Assembly (NCBI GenBank): GCA_947476555.1
Contig: CANJRI010000015.1
Coordinates: 1-43,672, forward strand
Direction of reading: 5' to 3'
DNA length: 43,672 bases
DNA from: Caulobacteraceae bacterium
Lineage (GTDB): Bacteria; Pseudomonadota; Alphaproteobacteria; Caulobacterales; Caulobacteraceae
Under the pieces are notes generated by a model. It saw only the letters and a list, made by a program, of their open reading frames with translations. It was not told the DNA's origin and ran no database searches. Position 1 is the first letter of the stretch. Every line of letters begins with the position of its first letter. Both the position numbers and the translations under genes were made by a program. Shown one piece after another: positions 1 through 7,138 of this stretch.

Positions 1-465
1 AGGGCCTTCAGAAATGTTGCTGTGTGGGATACGGGGCGACGAGGACAGCAGAGAGCGGGGGTCGCGTTCGCCCGATGGCTCTGAGCCGACAAACTGACGT
101 TCGACCACCGGCCCTTAGAGCGGACCCCACCAATGGCTGAGATGGGTCGATTCTAACCGTTGGGTTCGGGCCGCAAAGCAGACATCCGCTCACGGTCCGC
201 CGCCGGGTACCAAGCGAGATAGATGTCCGCGACCTAGCTTCCGGCCAACTCTCGCTGCGACGCGCATAACGACCTCAGCCTTGGCGAGAAGACGCCGCGT
301 CTCGATGGCCTGCGCGCTCCACGCCCCGTGCCTGAACGTCACATCAGGCGGCTAGGCCCAGAATCCGAATATCTGCCAACGTTCGTCGAAGATCAGGTGC
401 TGGTGCCGAGCATGCGGTTCTATAACTGTCCAGGAAGCGCAGCCAACTTCCTTCCAGCCAGCCAG
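1..465. other. Left-end stretch without a recognisable gene
   Basis: No open frame here has convincing protein character. A 61-codon minus-strand frame (8-193) has no recognisable motif and no good ribosome binding site. The stretch is visibly less GC-rich than the genes to its right and has no third-position GC pattern. It lies beyond the 3' end of the GNAT gene, and I see no T-rich hairpin terminator. It could be decayed sequence or an intergenic repeat. Confidence 0.5.
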
Positions 466-1011
466 CTATCCGCCACCGAGCGTCAGGCCGGGCGCGTCCG
501 GTGGCGACCCTTCGCCGCCGTTCAGGGCCTTCTGCATCCAGACGATGTCCACCCAGCGGCCGTGCTTGAAGCCGAGGCTCTTGCCGACGCCCTGGTGGGT
601 GAAGCCGAGGGCCGCGTGCAGGCCGACGGAGGCGGTGTTCGAGGAATCGCCGATCACAGCCACCACCTGGCGCAGGCCGAGCGCGGCGCAGGCGTCCAGC
701 ACGGCCGAAAGGGCTGCGCGGCCGACCCCCCGACCCTGGGCGTCGGGCGCCACATAGACGCTGTCCTCCACCGTGTAGCGATAGGCGGCCCTCGGCCGGA
801 ACGGGCCGGCGTAGGCGAAGCCCAGCACCTGACCGGCCTCTTCCGCCACCAGGTAAGGCAGGCCCTGAGCGACGATGGCCGCGCGCCGGGCTTCCATATC
901 CTCCGGCGAGGGCGGGGTCTCCTCGAACGTGCCGAGGCCGTGAAGGACGGCGTGGGCGTAGATCTCGGCCACCCGTGTCATGTCCCGCTGGCTCGCGGCG
1001 CGGACGATCAT
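466..1011 (-). CDS. GNAT family N-acetyltransferase (phosphinothricin acetyltransferase-like)
   Basis: Predicted cytosolic acetyl-CoA-dependent N-acetyltransferase of 181 residues, normal for a single GNAT domain. It opens MIVRAASQRDMTRVAEIYAH, the usual first strand and helix of the fold. The acetyl-CoA pyrophosphate-binding motif QGRGVG is at residues 92-97, followed by a long helix. Later come VIGDSSNTASVGLHAALGF and the FKHGRWVDIVWMQK tail, both typical of the Pat/Bar and YncA-like branch that acetylates small amines such as phosphinothricin or methionine sulfone/sulfoximine. The true substrate is unknown. The start ATG at 1011-1009 overlaps the stop of the upstream protease gene (ATGA), so translation is probably coupled. 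The longer reading frame reaching 1587 is only antisense-phase extension through the protease gene. Confidence 0.9.
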   Translation of the reverse strand: MIVRAASQRDMTRVAEIYAHAVLHGLGTFEETPPSPEDMEARRAAIVAQGLPYLVAEEAGQVLGFAYAGPFRPRAAYRYTVEDSVYVAPDAQGRGVGRAALSAVLDACAALGLRQVVAVIGDSSNTASVGLHAALGFTHQGVGKSLGFKHGRWVDIVWMQKALNGGEGSPPDAPGLTLGGG

Positions 1012-3092
1012 GGCTTCCAGTTCCCCTCCAGCGCCCAGATGGCGAAAGCGTAGTCGAAGGCGATCTCCTTGAGGAAGTCGAAGCGGCCGGAAGCGCCGCC
1101 GTGGCCGGCCTCCATGTTGATCTTCAACAGGACCGGCGCCGAGCCGGTGGTGTTGTCGCGCAGCTTCGCCACCCATTTGGTGGGCTCCCAGTAGGTGACG
1201 CGCGGATCGGACAGGCCGCCCGTGGCCAGGATGGGCGGATAGGCCCTGGGGCCCACCTGATCGTAGGGGCTGTAGGCGGCGATGGTGTCGTAGGCGGCTG
1301 GATCGTCCAGCGGGTTGCCCCATTCGGGCCATTCCGGAGGGGTGAGGGGCAGGGTGGTGTCGCTCATGGTGTTGAGGACGTCGACGAACGGGACGGCGGC
1401 GATCACCGCGCCCCAGAGCTCTGGCCGCAGGTTGGCCACGGCGCCCATCAGCATGCCGCCGGCCGATCCGCCGTAGGCCGCAATCCGGCCGGCGGTGGCG
1501 TAACCCTCGGAGACGAGATGGTCGGCGCAGGCGGTGAAGTCGGTGAAGGTGTTGGGTTTCTTCTCCCGGCGCCCGTCGAGGAACCACCCCCAGCCCTTAT
1601 CCGAGCCGCCCCGGATGTGGGCCACCGCCCAGATCCAGCCGCGGTCGACGAGGCTGAGATTGCGGATCGAGAACGCCGGCTCCATGGCGTGGCCGTAGGC
1701 GCCGTAGCCGTAGAGCAGGACCGGCGCAGAGCTGTCCTGGGGTGTGTCCTTGAGCATCAGAAGGGTGATCGGCACCTCGGCGCCGTCGGCGGCGCGGGCC
1801 GTCAGGCGGCGGGCCAGGTAGCGCTCCGGGTCATGGCCGGAAGGCACCTCCTGGGTCTTACGCAGGGTCCGCTGCAGGCTGGCCATGTCGTAGTCGAACC
1901 AGCGCCGGGGCGTGGTGGGGGACTGGTAGACGAAGCGGGTGACGGGGGTGTCGTACTCGTAGCCGCCCTCCAGCCCGAGGGCGTAGGCCTCCTCATCGAA
2001 GGCGATGACATGCTCGGCGCCGTCCCGCGCCGTCACCACCAGCCGGTCGAGGGCGTCCACCCGCTCGGCGCGGACCAGGTGGCCGGCATAGGGAATGAAG
2101 CCGGTGACATAACGGCCGGGCCGGTGCGCGATCCAGTCCGCCCAGGTCGCCTTCGCCGGGATGTCGGCCGTGGAGACGCTGAGTTTGAAGTCCACGGCGC
2201 CGTCGTCGTTGGTGCGGATCACCCAGCGGTCGGTCCAATGGTCGAGGTCGTACTTGATCCCCGTCCGGCGTGGCTCGGCCACCACGGGAGGGGCGGTCGG
2301 GTCGACGGCGGGGATCAGCCAGAGCTCGGTGGTCTCCTGGTTGCCCACGTGGATCAGCACATGGCTGTCGTCGGCGGTGACGGCCAGGCCCAGGAACATG
2401 CCTTCGTCCGGCTCCTCGTAGACCAGCACGTCCTCGCCGCCGCGCGCGGATCGGCGGAAGACCTTGGACGGGCGGGCGTTGTCGTCGCGCCAAATCCAGA
2501 ACAGCCACTGGGAATCCGGCGAGAAGACGAAGCCGCCATAGGCGCTCTGGACGGGCGTTCCCAGCACCTCGCCGCTGGCGAGGTCCTTCACGGTGATGAC
2601 GTAGTACTCCGAGCCCTGGTCGTCGGCGGCCCAGGCGTAGAGGGCGTGATCGGGGCTGTGGCTGGCGGCGCCCACCTGGAAGAACGCCTTGCCGGCCGCC
2701 AGGGCCGGCTCATCGAGGAGCACCTCTTCGCCGTCGGCGGCGCCGCGAGGCCGGCGGGCGTGGATCGGATGCTCGGCGCCGGCGTCGTAGCGGACGTAAT
2801 AGTCGAAGGGTCCATCAGGGGCGGGGACGGAGGAATCGTCCTCCTTGATGCGCCCTTTCATCTCGGCGAACAGCGTCGCCTGCAGGTCCTGGGTGGAGGC
2901 GAGCATGGCCTTGGCGTAGGCGTTCTCGGCCTCGAGATGCTCGCGGATATCGGGCCGCAGGACCTTGGGGTCTCGGAGCACCTCCTGCCAGGCTTCGTCC
3001 TTCATCCAGGCGTAGTCGTCGATCCGGACCCGGCCGAGCTGTTCGATCCGGTGGGGGGCCTTGCGGGCGGCGGGGGGGCGAGGGGTGGTCAT
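1008..3092 (-). CDS. ptrB: S9 family oligopeptidase B-like serine peptidase
   Basis: Oligopeptidase B (protease II)-like enzyme of 694 residues, which cleaves short peptides after basic residues in the cytosol. An N-terminal beta-propeller (about residues 60-410) precedes the alpha/beta hydrolase domain. The catalytic serine is Ser543 in GGSAGG, with the Asp near residue 630 (SDPRVTYWEP) and the His near 662 (EAGHGG). The stretch AHIRGGSDKGWGWFLDGR followed by KKPNTFTDF is diagnostic of the PtrB group. The frame is open upstream to 3263, but that extra 57 residues resembles no peptidase and overlaps the divergent gene's leader. The ATG at 3092 giving MTTPRPPAARKAPH is the natural start. The gene is coupled by ATGA to the GNAT gene downstream. 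Confidence 0.92.
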   Translation of the reverse strand: MTTPRPPAARKAPHRIEQLGRVRIDDYAWMKDEAWQEVLRDPKVLRPDIREHLEAENAYAKAMLASTQDLQATLFAEMKGRIKEDDSSVPAPDGPFDYYVRYDAGAEHPIHARRPRGAADGEEVLLDEPALAAGKAFFQVGAASHSPDHALYAWAADDQGSEYYVITVKDLASGEVLGTPVQSAYGGFVFSPDSQWLFWIWRDDNARPSKVFRRSARGGEDVLVYEEPDEGMFLGLAVTADDSHVLIHVGNQETTELWLIPAVDPTAPPVVAEPRRTGIKYDLDHWTDRWVIRTNDDGAVDFKLSVSTADIPAKATWADWIAHRPGRYVTGFIPYAGHLVRAERVDALDRLVVTARDGAEHVIAFDEEAYALGLEGGYEYDTPVTRFVYQSPTTPRRWFDYDMASLQRTLRKTQEVPSGHDPERYLARRLTARAADGAEVPITLLMLKDTPQDSSAPVLLYGYGAYGHAMEPAFSIRNLSLVDRGWIWAVAHIRGGSDKGWGWFLDGRREKKPNTFTDFTACADHLVSEGYATAGRIAAYGGSAGGMLMGAVANLRPELWGAVIAAVPFVDVLNTMSDTTLPLTPPEWPEWGNPLDDPAAYDTIAAYSPYDQVGPRAYPPILATGGLSDPRVTYWEPTKWVAKLRDNTTGSAPVLLKINMEAGHGGASGRFDFLKEIAFDYAFAIWALEGNWKP

Positions 3093-3234
3093 CGCGCCTT
3101 CATGCGTCGCGCGTCGTTTGGGCGCAACGCCGCGACGACTGGCGCGCTTGGCCCGGCCGCCATTGTCTGATTCACTACACAGATCGAGAAAGGGCGCCGC
3201 AGACGCGCCAGGGCTGAGTGAGGTAAGCGGCGTC

Positions 3235-4041
3235 ATGGTCATGGATCTCGCGATCGAGCTCATCCACGCGACCGTTCAACTGGAGCAGTCCCTCGATGGC
3301 GGGATGCGGACGGTCGGGACCGGATTCCTGATCTCCGAAAAGGGGCCGGACGGGCAGCCGCGCACGGTGTTGGTCACGGCCAACCACGTTTTCCAGAAGA
3401 TGACCCGCGCCAGCGGCAAGGCCAAGATCGGCTACCGGGTGTCCAACGCTGACGGGAGCTGGAGCTATTCCCCGCAGGAGTTGCGGATCCGCGACGCCGC
3501 CGGCAAGCCCCTGTGGACCAGCCATCCCGCCCGCGACGTGGCGGCCATCACGATCACCGCTCCGCCGGAGTTCGCCAAGGCCGCGATCCCGGAGGACTAC
3601 CTGGCCGGGGAGGACACCTTCACCACCTACAAGGTGGGGGCCGGCGACGAGATGATGGCGCTGGGGTTCCCGCGCGGCCTGGCCGCAAATCCGGCCGGCT
3701 TCCCGATCCTGCGGTCGGGCCGGATCGCCTCCTATCCCCTGGCCCCGGCCAAGAACTTCCCGACCTTCCTGATGGATTTCTCGGTGTTCCCCGGAAACTC
3801 GGGCGGGCCGGTGTTCCTGCCTTCCACGGCGCGGCCGGAGGGCGGCTTCATCGCCGGCCTGCTGACCCAGCAGGTGGAGCTGAACAGCGAGCGCCTGGAG
3901 ATCGGCATCGTCACCCACGCGAAATATATCCACGAGACCCTGGCGCTGATGGCCGATCCGGCCGCGCCGGTGACGGTGACCGCGAGCGTTCCGGTGACGG
4001 GCGCCCGCGCCGCTTCGGCTGAAGAAGCCGCTACGCCCTAG
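3235..4041 (+). CDS. Trypsin-like serine peptidase
   Basis: A 268-residue chymotrypsin-fold (S1/Do-like) protease without a PDZ domain. The catalytic triad is readable as His51 in TANHVF, Asp101 in ARDVAAI and Ser189 in GNSGGPVF. A pattern of GTGFLIS ahead of the histidine also fits the family. No signal peptide is evident, so it may act in the cytosol or be exported by a non-classical route. The start at ATG 3235 is preferred because a GAGG-type Shine-Dalgarno at about 3219-3223 is well spaced; ATG 3241 is possible. Upstream in-frame codons back to 3061 lie in the divergent leader region. Its stop overlaps the convergent MaoC gene by a few bases. The substrate is unknown. Confidence 0.85.
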   Translation: MVMDLAIELIHATVQLEQSLDGGMRTVGTGFLISEKGPDGQPRTVLVTANHVFQKMTRASGKAKIGYRVSNADGSWSYSPQELRIRDAAGKPLWTSHPARDVAAITITAPPEFAKAAIPEDYLAGEDTFTTYKVGAGDEMMALGFPRGLAANPAGFPILRSGRIASYPLAPAKNFPTFLMDFSVFPGNSGGPVFLPSTARPEGGFIAGLLTQQVELNSERLEIGIVTHAKYIHETLALMADPAAPVTVTASVPVTGARAASAEEAATP

Positions 4042-4484
4042 GCGTAGAGCAGGGCGAGCGTCTGGGTGACGCAGGCGGGCTTGTCCGCGCCCTCGATCTC
4101 GATCGTGCATTCGTCCGCCAGCAGGAGGCCGCCGGCCTTTGGCTCGCAGCTCAGCAACTTGAGGCGCAGCCGGATGCGCTTTCCCACGGGCAGGAAGCTC
4201 GTGAAGCGGAGCTTCTCGCCGCCGTAGTTGATGCCGCGCGAGACGCCTTCGACCTCCATCACCGTGCTGCGCAGCAAGGGGATCATCGACAGGACCAGGT
4301 AGCCGTGGGCGATGGTCCCGCCGAAGGCGGCGCGCGCCCGATCGACGTCCACGTGGATCCATTGAAAGTCGCCCGTGGCCTCGGCGAACTTGTTGACGCG
4401 CTCCTGGGTGATCTCAACCCAGTCCGAAACGCCTATCTCCTGGCCGACGAGGCCGGGAAGTTCGGACAGCTGGACGGTCTTCAT
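4038..4484 (-). CDS. MaoC-like hydratase (NodN-type hot-dog dehydratase)
   Basis: A 148-residue single hot-dog domain protein. The hydratase-2 motif appears as EATGDFQWIHVD, with catalytic Asp39 and His44 retained, followed by GGTIAHGYLVLSMIP, typical of MaoC/NodN-like (R)-specific enoyl-CoA hydratases. Such enzymes hydrate trans-2-enoyl-CoA, feeding beta-oxidation intermediates to other pathways; the exact substrate cannot be read. The start at 4484 (MKTVQLSELPG) has a strong AGGAGGAG ribosome binding site, so the 30-residue upstream extension is rejected. It converges on the serine peptidase with overlapping stop codons (CTAG shared on the two strands). Confidence 0.9.
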   Translation of the reverse strand: MKTVQLSELPGLVGQEIGVSDWVEITQERVNKFAEATGDFQWIHVDVDRARAAFGGTIAHGYLVLSMIPLLRSTVMEVEGVSRGINYGGEKLRFTSFLPVGKRIRLRLKLLSCEPKAGGLLLADECTIEIEGADKPACVTQTLALLYA

Positions 4485-4599
4485 GGCGGGCTCCTCCTGG
4501 GGTCGAATCCCTACCAGCCCTTTTGGCCGTCGCGAAGCGCCGACCGATCCGGTCAGAGCCTGTGTTGATGCCACGGTGAGCAGCGTTCGCGAATCACGG

Positions 4600-4759
4600 T
4601 TGTTGAGCAGCGGTGGTATTGGTCAAGCCGACAATAAAACGGTGCTGATGCTATATTTCCCTGTTGTGATGCGGCGCCGATAACGATAGATAGCGGATAT
4701 TGTTGTTTTAGACCCAATTCAGCGGTCATCGTAGCGTCACGCAGGAAGAAAGAATAAGA
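4600..4759 (+). promoter_or_regulatory. AT-rich promoter region upstream of mucR
   Basis: This is one of the most AT-rich stretches in an otherwise about 70% GC window, with several TA steps and T-runs (for example around 4651-4665 and 4693-4715). It ends in an AGGAAGAAAG-type ribosome binding site just before ATG 4760. MucR/Ros proteins are known to bind AT-rich, TA-step-containing targets and to repress their own genes, so autoregulation is a reasonable inference. No exact operator is claimed. Confidence 0.45.
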
Positions 4760-5179
4760 ATGGACGAGAAGTCGGAAGTCATCGAGATGACCGCGGACAT
4801 TGTCTCCGCCTACGTTGGCAACAACACCGTGGCGGCCTCTGACTTGCCCGGGCTCATCCAGAGCATCCACCGGGCGCTGGCCGGCGTCTCTTCCGGTGAA
4901 GCCGCGGTCGAGGCCCAGCCTAAGGAGCCCGCGGTTCCGATCCGTCGCTCGATCACCCCGGATTATCTCGTGTGCCTCGAAGACGGCCGTAAATTCAAAT
5001 CCCTGAAGCGGCACCTGCGGACGAAGTACAACATGAGCCCCGAGGAATATCGGGCGAAATGGGGTCTGCCGAAGGACTATCCGATGGTCGCGCCTAACTA
5101 TGCGAAGGCCCGTTCGGATCTCGCCAAACAGATGGGCCTGGGCCAAGGCGGCCGTCAGGCGCCTCGCAAGAAGCGCTGA
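4760..5179 (+). CDS. mucR: MucR/Ros family zinc-finger-type transcriptional regulator
   Basis: A 139-residue H-NS-like global regulator of the Ros/MucR family. In Caulobacter, MucR proteins cooperate with SciP and CtrA control of the cell cycle; in rhizobia they control exopolysaccharide. The N-terminal oligomerisation segment (MTADIVSAYVGNN, residues 10-22) and the DNA-binding core TPDYLVCLEDGRKFKSLKRH are canonical, as is the WGLPKDYPMVAPNYAKAR tail. The metal site is unusual. Aligned to Ros ligands Cys79, Cys82, His92 and His97 are Cys72, Asp75, His85 and Tyr90, with Lys89 where many MucRs carry the alternative His. Only two or three possible ligands remain. A basic tail, RQAPRKKR, ends the protein. 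A perfect hairpin terminator follows, so it is probably monocistronic. Confidence 0.93.
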   Translation: MDEKSEVIEMTADIVSAYVGNNTVAASDLPGLIQSIHRALAGVSSGEAAVEAQPKEPAVPIRRSITPDYLVCLEDGRKFKSLKRHLRTKYNMSPEEYRAKWGLPKDYPMVAPNYAKARSDLAKQMGLGQGGRQAPRKKR

Positions 5180-5215
5180 TACAGCCGCTTCTGACGGCAA
5201 GATGAAATCTGGCAG

Positions 5216-5246
5216 CGCCCGCCTTCCCGGCGGGCGTTTTGCTTTT
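5216..5246 (+). terminator. Rho-independent terminator of mucR
   Basis: A perfect 8-bp stem, CGCCCGCC (5216-5223) pairing with GGCGGGCG (5229-5236), has a five-base loop and is followed by TTTTGCTTTT. It lies 37 bases after the mucR stop codon. It is the clearest intrinsic terminator in the window. Confidence 0.9.
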
Positions 5247-5291
5247 CCGCGAAGATTTCGCGTCGCCGAAGCATCTTTTCACGTTGTCGCG

Positions 5292-5349
5292 GATTCTCCT
5301 TCGCGGCGAATTATGATTCCATGTGATTCCAAAGGCTTGGTGGGGACTC
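5292..5349 (+). promoter_or_regulatory. Cluster of four GANTC (CcrM-type) sites
   Basis: GATTC occurs at 5292-5296, 5315-5319 and 5325-5329, and GACTC at 5345-5349. All four GANTC sites lie in the 63 bases before the preferred start of the PAS-like gene (ATG 5355). GANTC is the methylation target of the alphaproteobacterial cell-cycle methyltransferase CcrM. Clustering in a promoter region suggests methylation-sensitive transcription, which is inference. Confidence 0.5.
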
Positions 5350-5354
5350 TGGGG

Positions 5355-5831
5355 ATGGCGCAAATGGGCGCCCCGGCCGCGGCTGTCCGCGCGCATGAGG
5401 AGCTGTTCGCGTATTGGAGGGGGCTGCGCCAAAACGGCGGGCTGCCCACCCGCGCCGACATCCATCCCGCAGCCTTCAAGCGCCTGCTGCCCACCGTCAG
5501 CCTGACCGAGGTCCTCGATGGGGACTATCGGATCCGCCTGGCCGGGACCGGCCTCTACAGCGTCTATAGCGGGGAGATCACCGGCCGCAGCCTCTCGGAG
5601 ATCTACGCATCTTCGGCCGCCGACTACTGGCGGCGCGAACTCGACACGGTGGCCGGCGAAGGCCGACCCGCGGTCGGGGCGCATAATCTCGCCTGGCGAG
5701 GGTCCGGCCACCTGTCGCTGGTCTGGCTTCGGCTTCCGCTGGCCGGCGAAGACGGCCGCGTCCGGATGATCCTCGGCTACGACGCCGTGGTCGGCATGGC
5801 CCAGGTCCCCAGCGGGATCAGAGCGGCCTAG
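5355..5831 (+). CDS. PAS-like (PAS_5 family) protein
   Basis: A 158-residue protein that appears to be a single PAS-type domain of the kind common in Caulobacterales and Rhizobiales (PAS_5/DUF1488-era annotations). The opening AHEELFAYWRGLRQNGGLPT, the segment ADIHPAAFKRLLPTVSLTEV and the GTGLYSVYSGEITGRSLSEIY core fit this family. No output domain is attached, so it may be a free sensor or adaptor; the ligand and partner are unknown. The frame is open back into mucR, but that part is not protein-like. Starts at 5313 (MIPCDSKG) or 5355 (MAQMGAP) are possible; 5355 leaves the GANTC cluster upstream as promoter DNA. Its stop overlaps the convergent sufE stop. Confidence 0.75.
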   Translation: MAQMGAPAAAVRAHEELFAYWRGLRQNGGLPTRADIHPAAFKRLLPTVSLTEVLDGDYRIRLAGTGLYSVYSGEITGRSLSEIYASSAADYWRRELDTVAGEGRPAVGAHNLAWRGSGHLSLVWLRLPLAGEDGRVRMILGYDAVVGMAQVPSGIRAA

Positions 5832-6244
5832 AGCGCCCGCTCCGCGTCGCGGCGGATGCGGCCGAGCATGGAGGCCAACCCGTTGGAGCGCTGAGCGGAG
5901 AGGGCGCCCGACAGACCCAACTCCCGGAAGGCGGCATTGGGGTCGAAGCCCAGGATCTCGGCCGGAGCGCGCCCGGAGAACAGCCGCAACAGGATGGCGA
6001 TCAGGCCGCGGACGATATGGGCGTCGGAGTCGCCCCGGAAGGCGAGGCCGCCGTCGGCCCGGGGCTCGGTCACCAGCCAGACCTGGCTGGCGCAGCCCCG
6101 CACCTTATTGGCTTCCGAGCGCTCGGCGTCCTCGAGCGGCGCCAGCTCGCGGCCCATGTCGATGACGTAGCGATAGCGCTCTTCCCAGTCGCCGAGGACC
6201 TCGAATTCGTCCTTCAGTTCCGAGAGGGTGGCGGCGATGCTCAT
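5828..6244 (-). CDS. sufE: SufE family cysteine desulfurase sulfur acceptor
   Basis: A 138-residue SufE-type protein that accepts persulfide sulfur from the cysteine desulfurase SufS and passes it to the Fe-S scaffold in the cytosol. The active-site cysteine is Cys51 in NKVRGCASQVWL, and the ERYRYVIDMGRELAPL segment and FSGRAPAEIL helix are typical. The length matches E. coli SufE. No suf operon is adjacent; the gene stands alone between the PAS-like gene (convergent, overlapping stops) and a histidine kinase gene on the same strand 46 bases upstream, which might be co-transcribed. Confidence 0.93.
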   Translation of the reverse strand: MSIAATLSELKDEFEVLGDWEERYRYVIDMGRELAPLEDAERSEANKVRGCASQVWLVTEPRADGGLAFRGDSDAHIVRGLIAILLRLFSGRAPAEILGFDPNAAFRELGLSGALSAQRSNGLASMLGRIRRDAERAL

Positions 6245-6290
6245 GCGAGGGCGACTTAGGGGCCGCGGCGCTCCCGCGCAATGGCCGGCC

Positions 6291-7058
6291 CTAACCGGCC
6301 GGCAGCCGCACGCGGGCGATCAGGCCATGGCCGAGCCGCGAGGTGAGCCGCAACGACCCATTCATCGCCTTGCAGGTTAGGTCGGTGATCGGCAGGCCAA
6401 GACCGGCGCCCTCCCGATGGCGGGTGAGGGCGTTCTCTCCCTGCTCGAACGGGCCCATGAGGCGGGGAAGGTCGGCGGGATCGACACCCTCGCCCCGGTC
6501 GGCGATGACGATCTCGACCTGGTCGGCAAGCTGCTCCACCCGCAGCCGCACCCGGCCGCCTTCCGGGGAAAAGCAGACGGCGTTCTGTATCAGATTGAAC
6601 AGCACCGTGCGCAGGCCGCGCTCGTCCGCCAGGACCAGGGGCAGTTCACCCCGGCGCGCGACCGTCACGGTCACGCTGCGGGCGGCGATCTCGTCGCGTA
6701 AGCCAGCCAGCACGTCGTCGATCGCGGAGTCGAGGGGCTCCGGCCGTGGCTCCAGCGGCAAGGCGTGGACCTCCAGCCGGGTCATTTCCACAACCTGGTT
6801 GACCAGGCGCAGCAGTTTCTGGCCGCTGCCGCGGATGATCTCGGCATATTCCTTGTACTGAGGGGCCCCCAGGGGCCCGTAGAGTTCCGAACTGAGAATC
6901 TCGGAGAAGCCGAGAATGGAATTGAGAGGTGTGCGCAGCTCGTGGCTGACCATTCGCAGGAACGAATTGCGACGCTCGTCCTCGACGGCGGTCCGACCGC
7001 CCTGGGCGTTGGGCGTCGCACGCGAATGAGCGGCCTGGGGCATGGCGGAGGATGTCAC
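6291..7058 (-). CDS. Sensorless histidine kinase (HisKA-HATPase_c only)
   Basis: A 255-residue soluble sensor kinase core without membrane segment or clear input domain. The H-box is [19 protein letters not shown] with phospho-accepting His39. The adjacent helix contains YGPLGAPQYKEYAEIIRGSG, the same extended dimerisation segment found in DivJ and PleC. The ATPase domain has an N-box (NLIQNAVCFSP, with Cys where Lys or His is usual), a D-box ADRGEGVDP and a G2 box GAGLGLPI. The first 25 residues look disordered. The start may be GTG 7058 or ATG 7043, neither with a good Shine-Dalgarno. It lies back to back with divJ across 80 bases, suggesting shared regulation and possibly a shared response regulator such as DivK (inference). 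Confidence 0.85.
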   Translation of the reverse strand: MTSSAMPQAAHSRATPNAQGGRTAVEDERRNSFLRMVSHELRTPLNSILGFSEILSSELYGPLGAPQYKEYAEIIRGSGQKLLRLVNQVVEMTRLEVHALPLEPRPEPLDSAIDDVLAGLRDEIAARSVTVTVARRGELPLVLADERGLRTVLFNLIQNAVCFSPEGGRVRLRVEQLADQVEIVIADRGEGVDPADLPRLMGPFEQGENALTRHREGAGLGLPITDLTCKAMNGSLRLTSRLGHGLIARVRLPAG

Positions 7059-7064
7059 CGTGAG

Positions 7065-7076
7065 CTGTCCGGACAG
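7065..7076. promoter_or_regulatory. 12-bp perfect palindrome between divergent kinase genes
   Basis: CTGTCC followed directly by GGACAG forms an uninterrupted dyad in the 80-base gap between the sensorless kinase gene and divJ. It sits 6 bases before the minus-strand start at 7058, so a bound protein could control that gene or both. No known regulator is assigned. Confidence 0.35.
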
Positions 7077-7138
7077 ACAAACTCGTCCATCGCGCTTACG
7101 ATTTCCTTATTCGCGCTCCCTGCCGCTAAGGTCTTCCC

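Noticed and set aside
975..3170. 731-codon plus-strand open frame
   Set aside because: It runs antisense to the oligopeptidase gene. The product is Gly/Val/Ala/Arg repeat-like with no domain, and high GC makes stops rare on the opposite strand.
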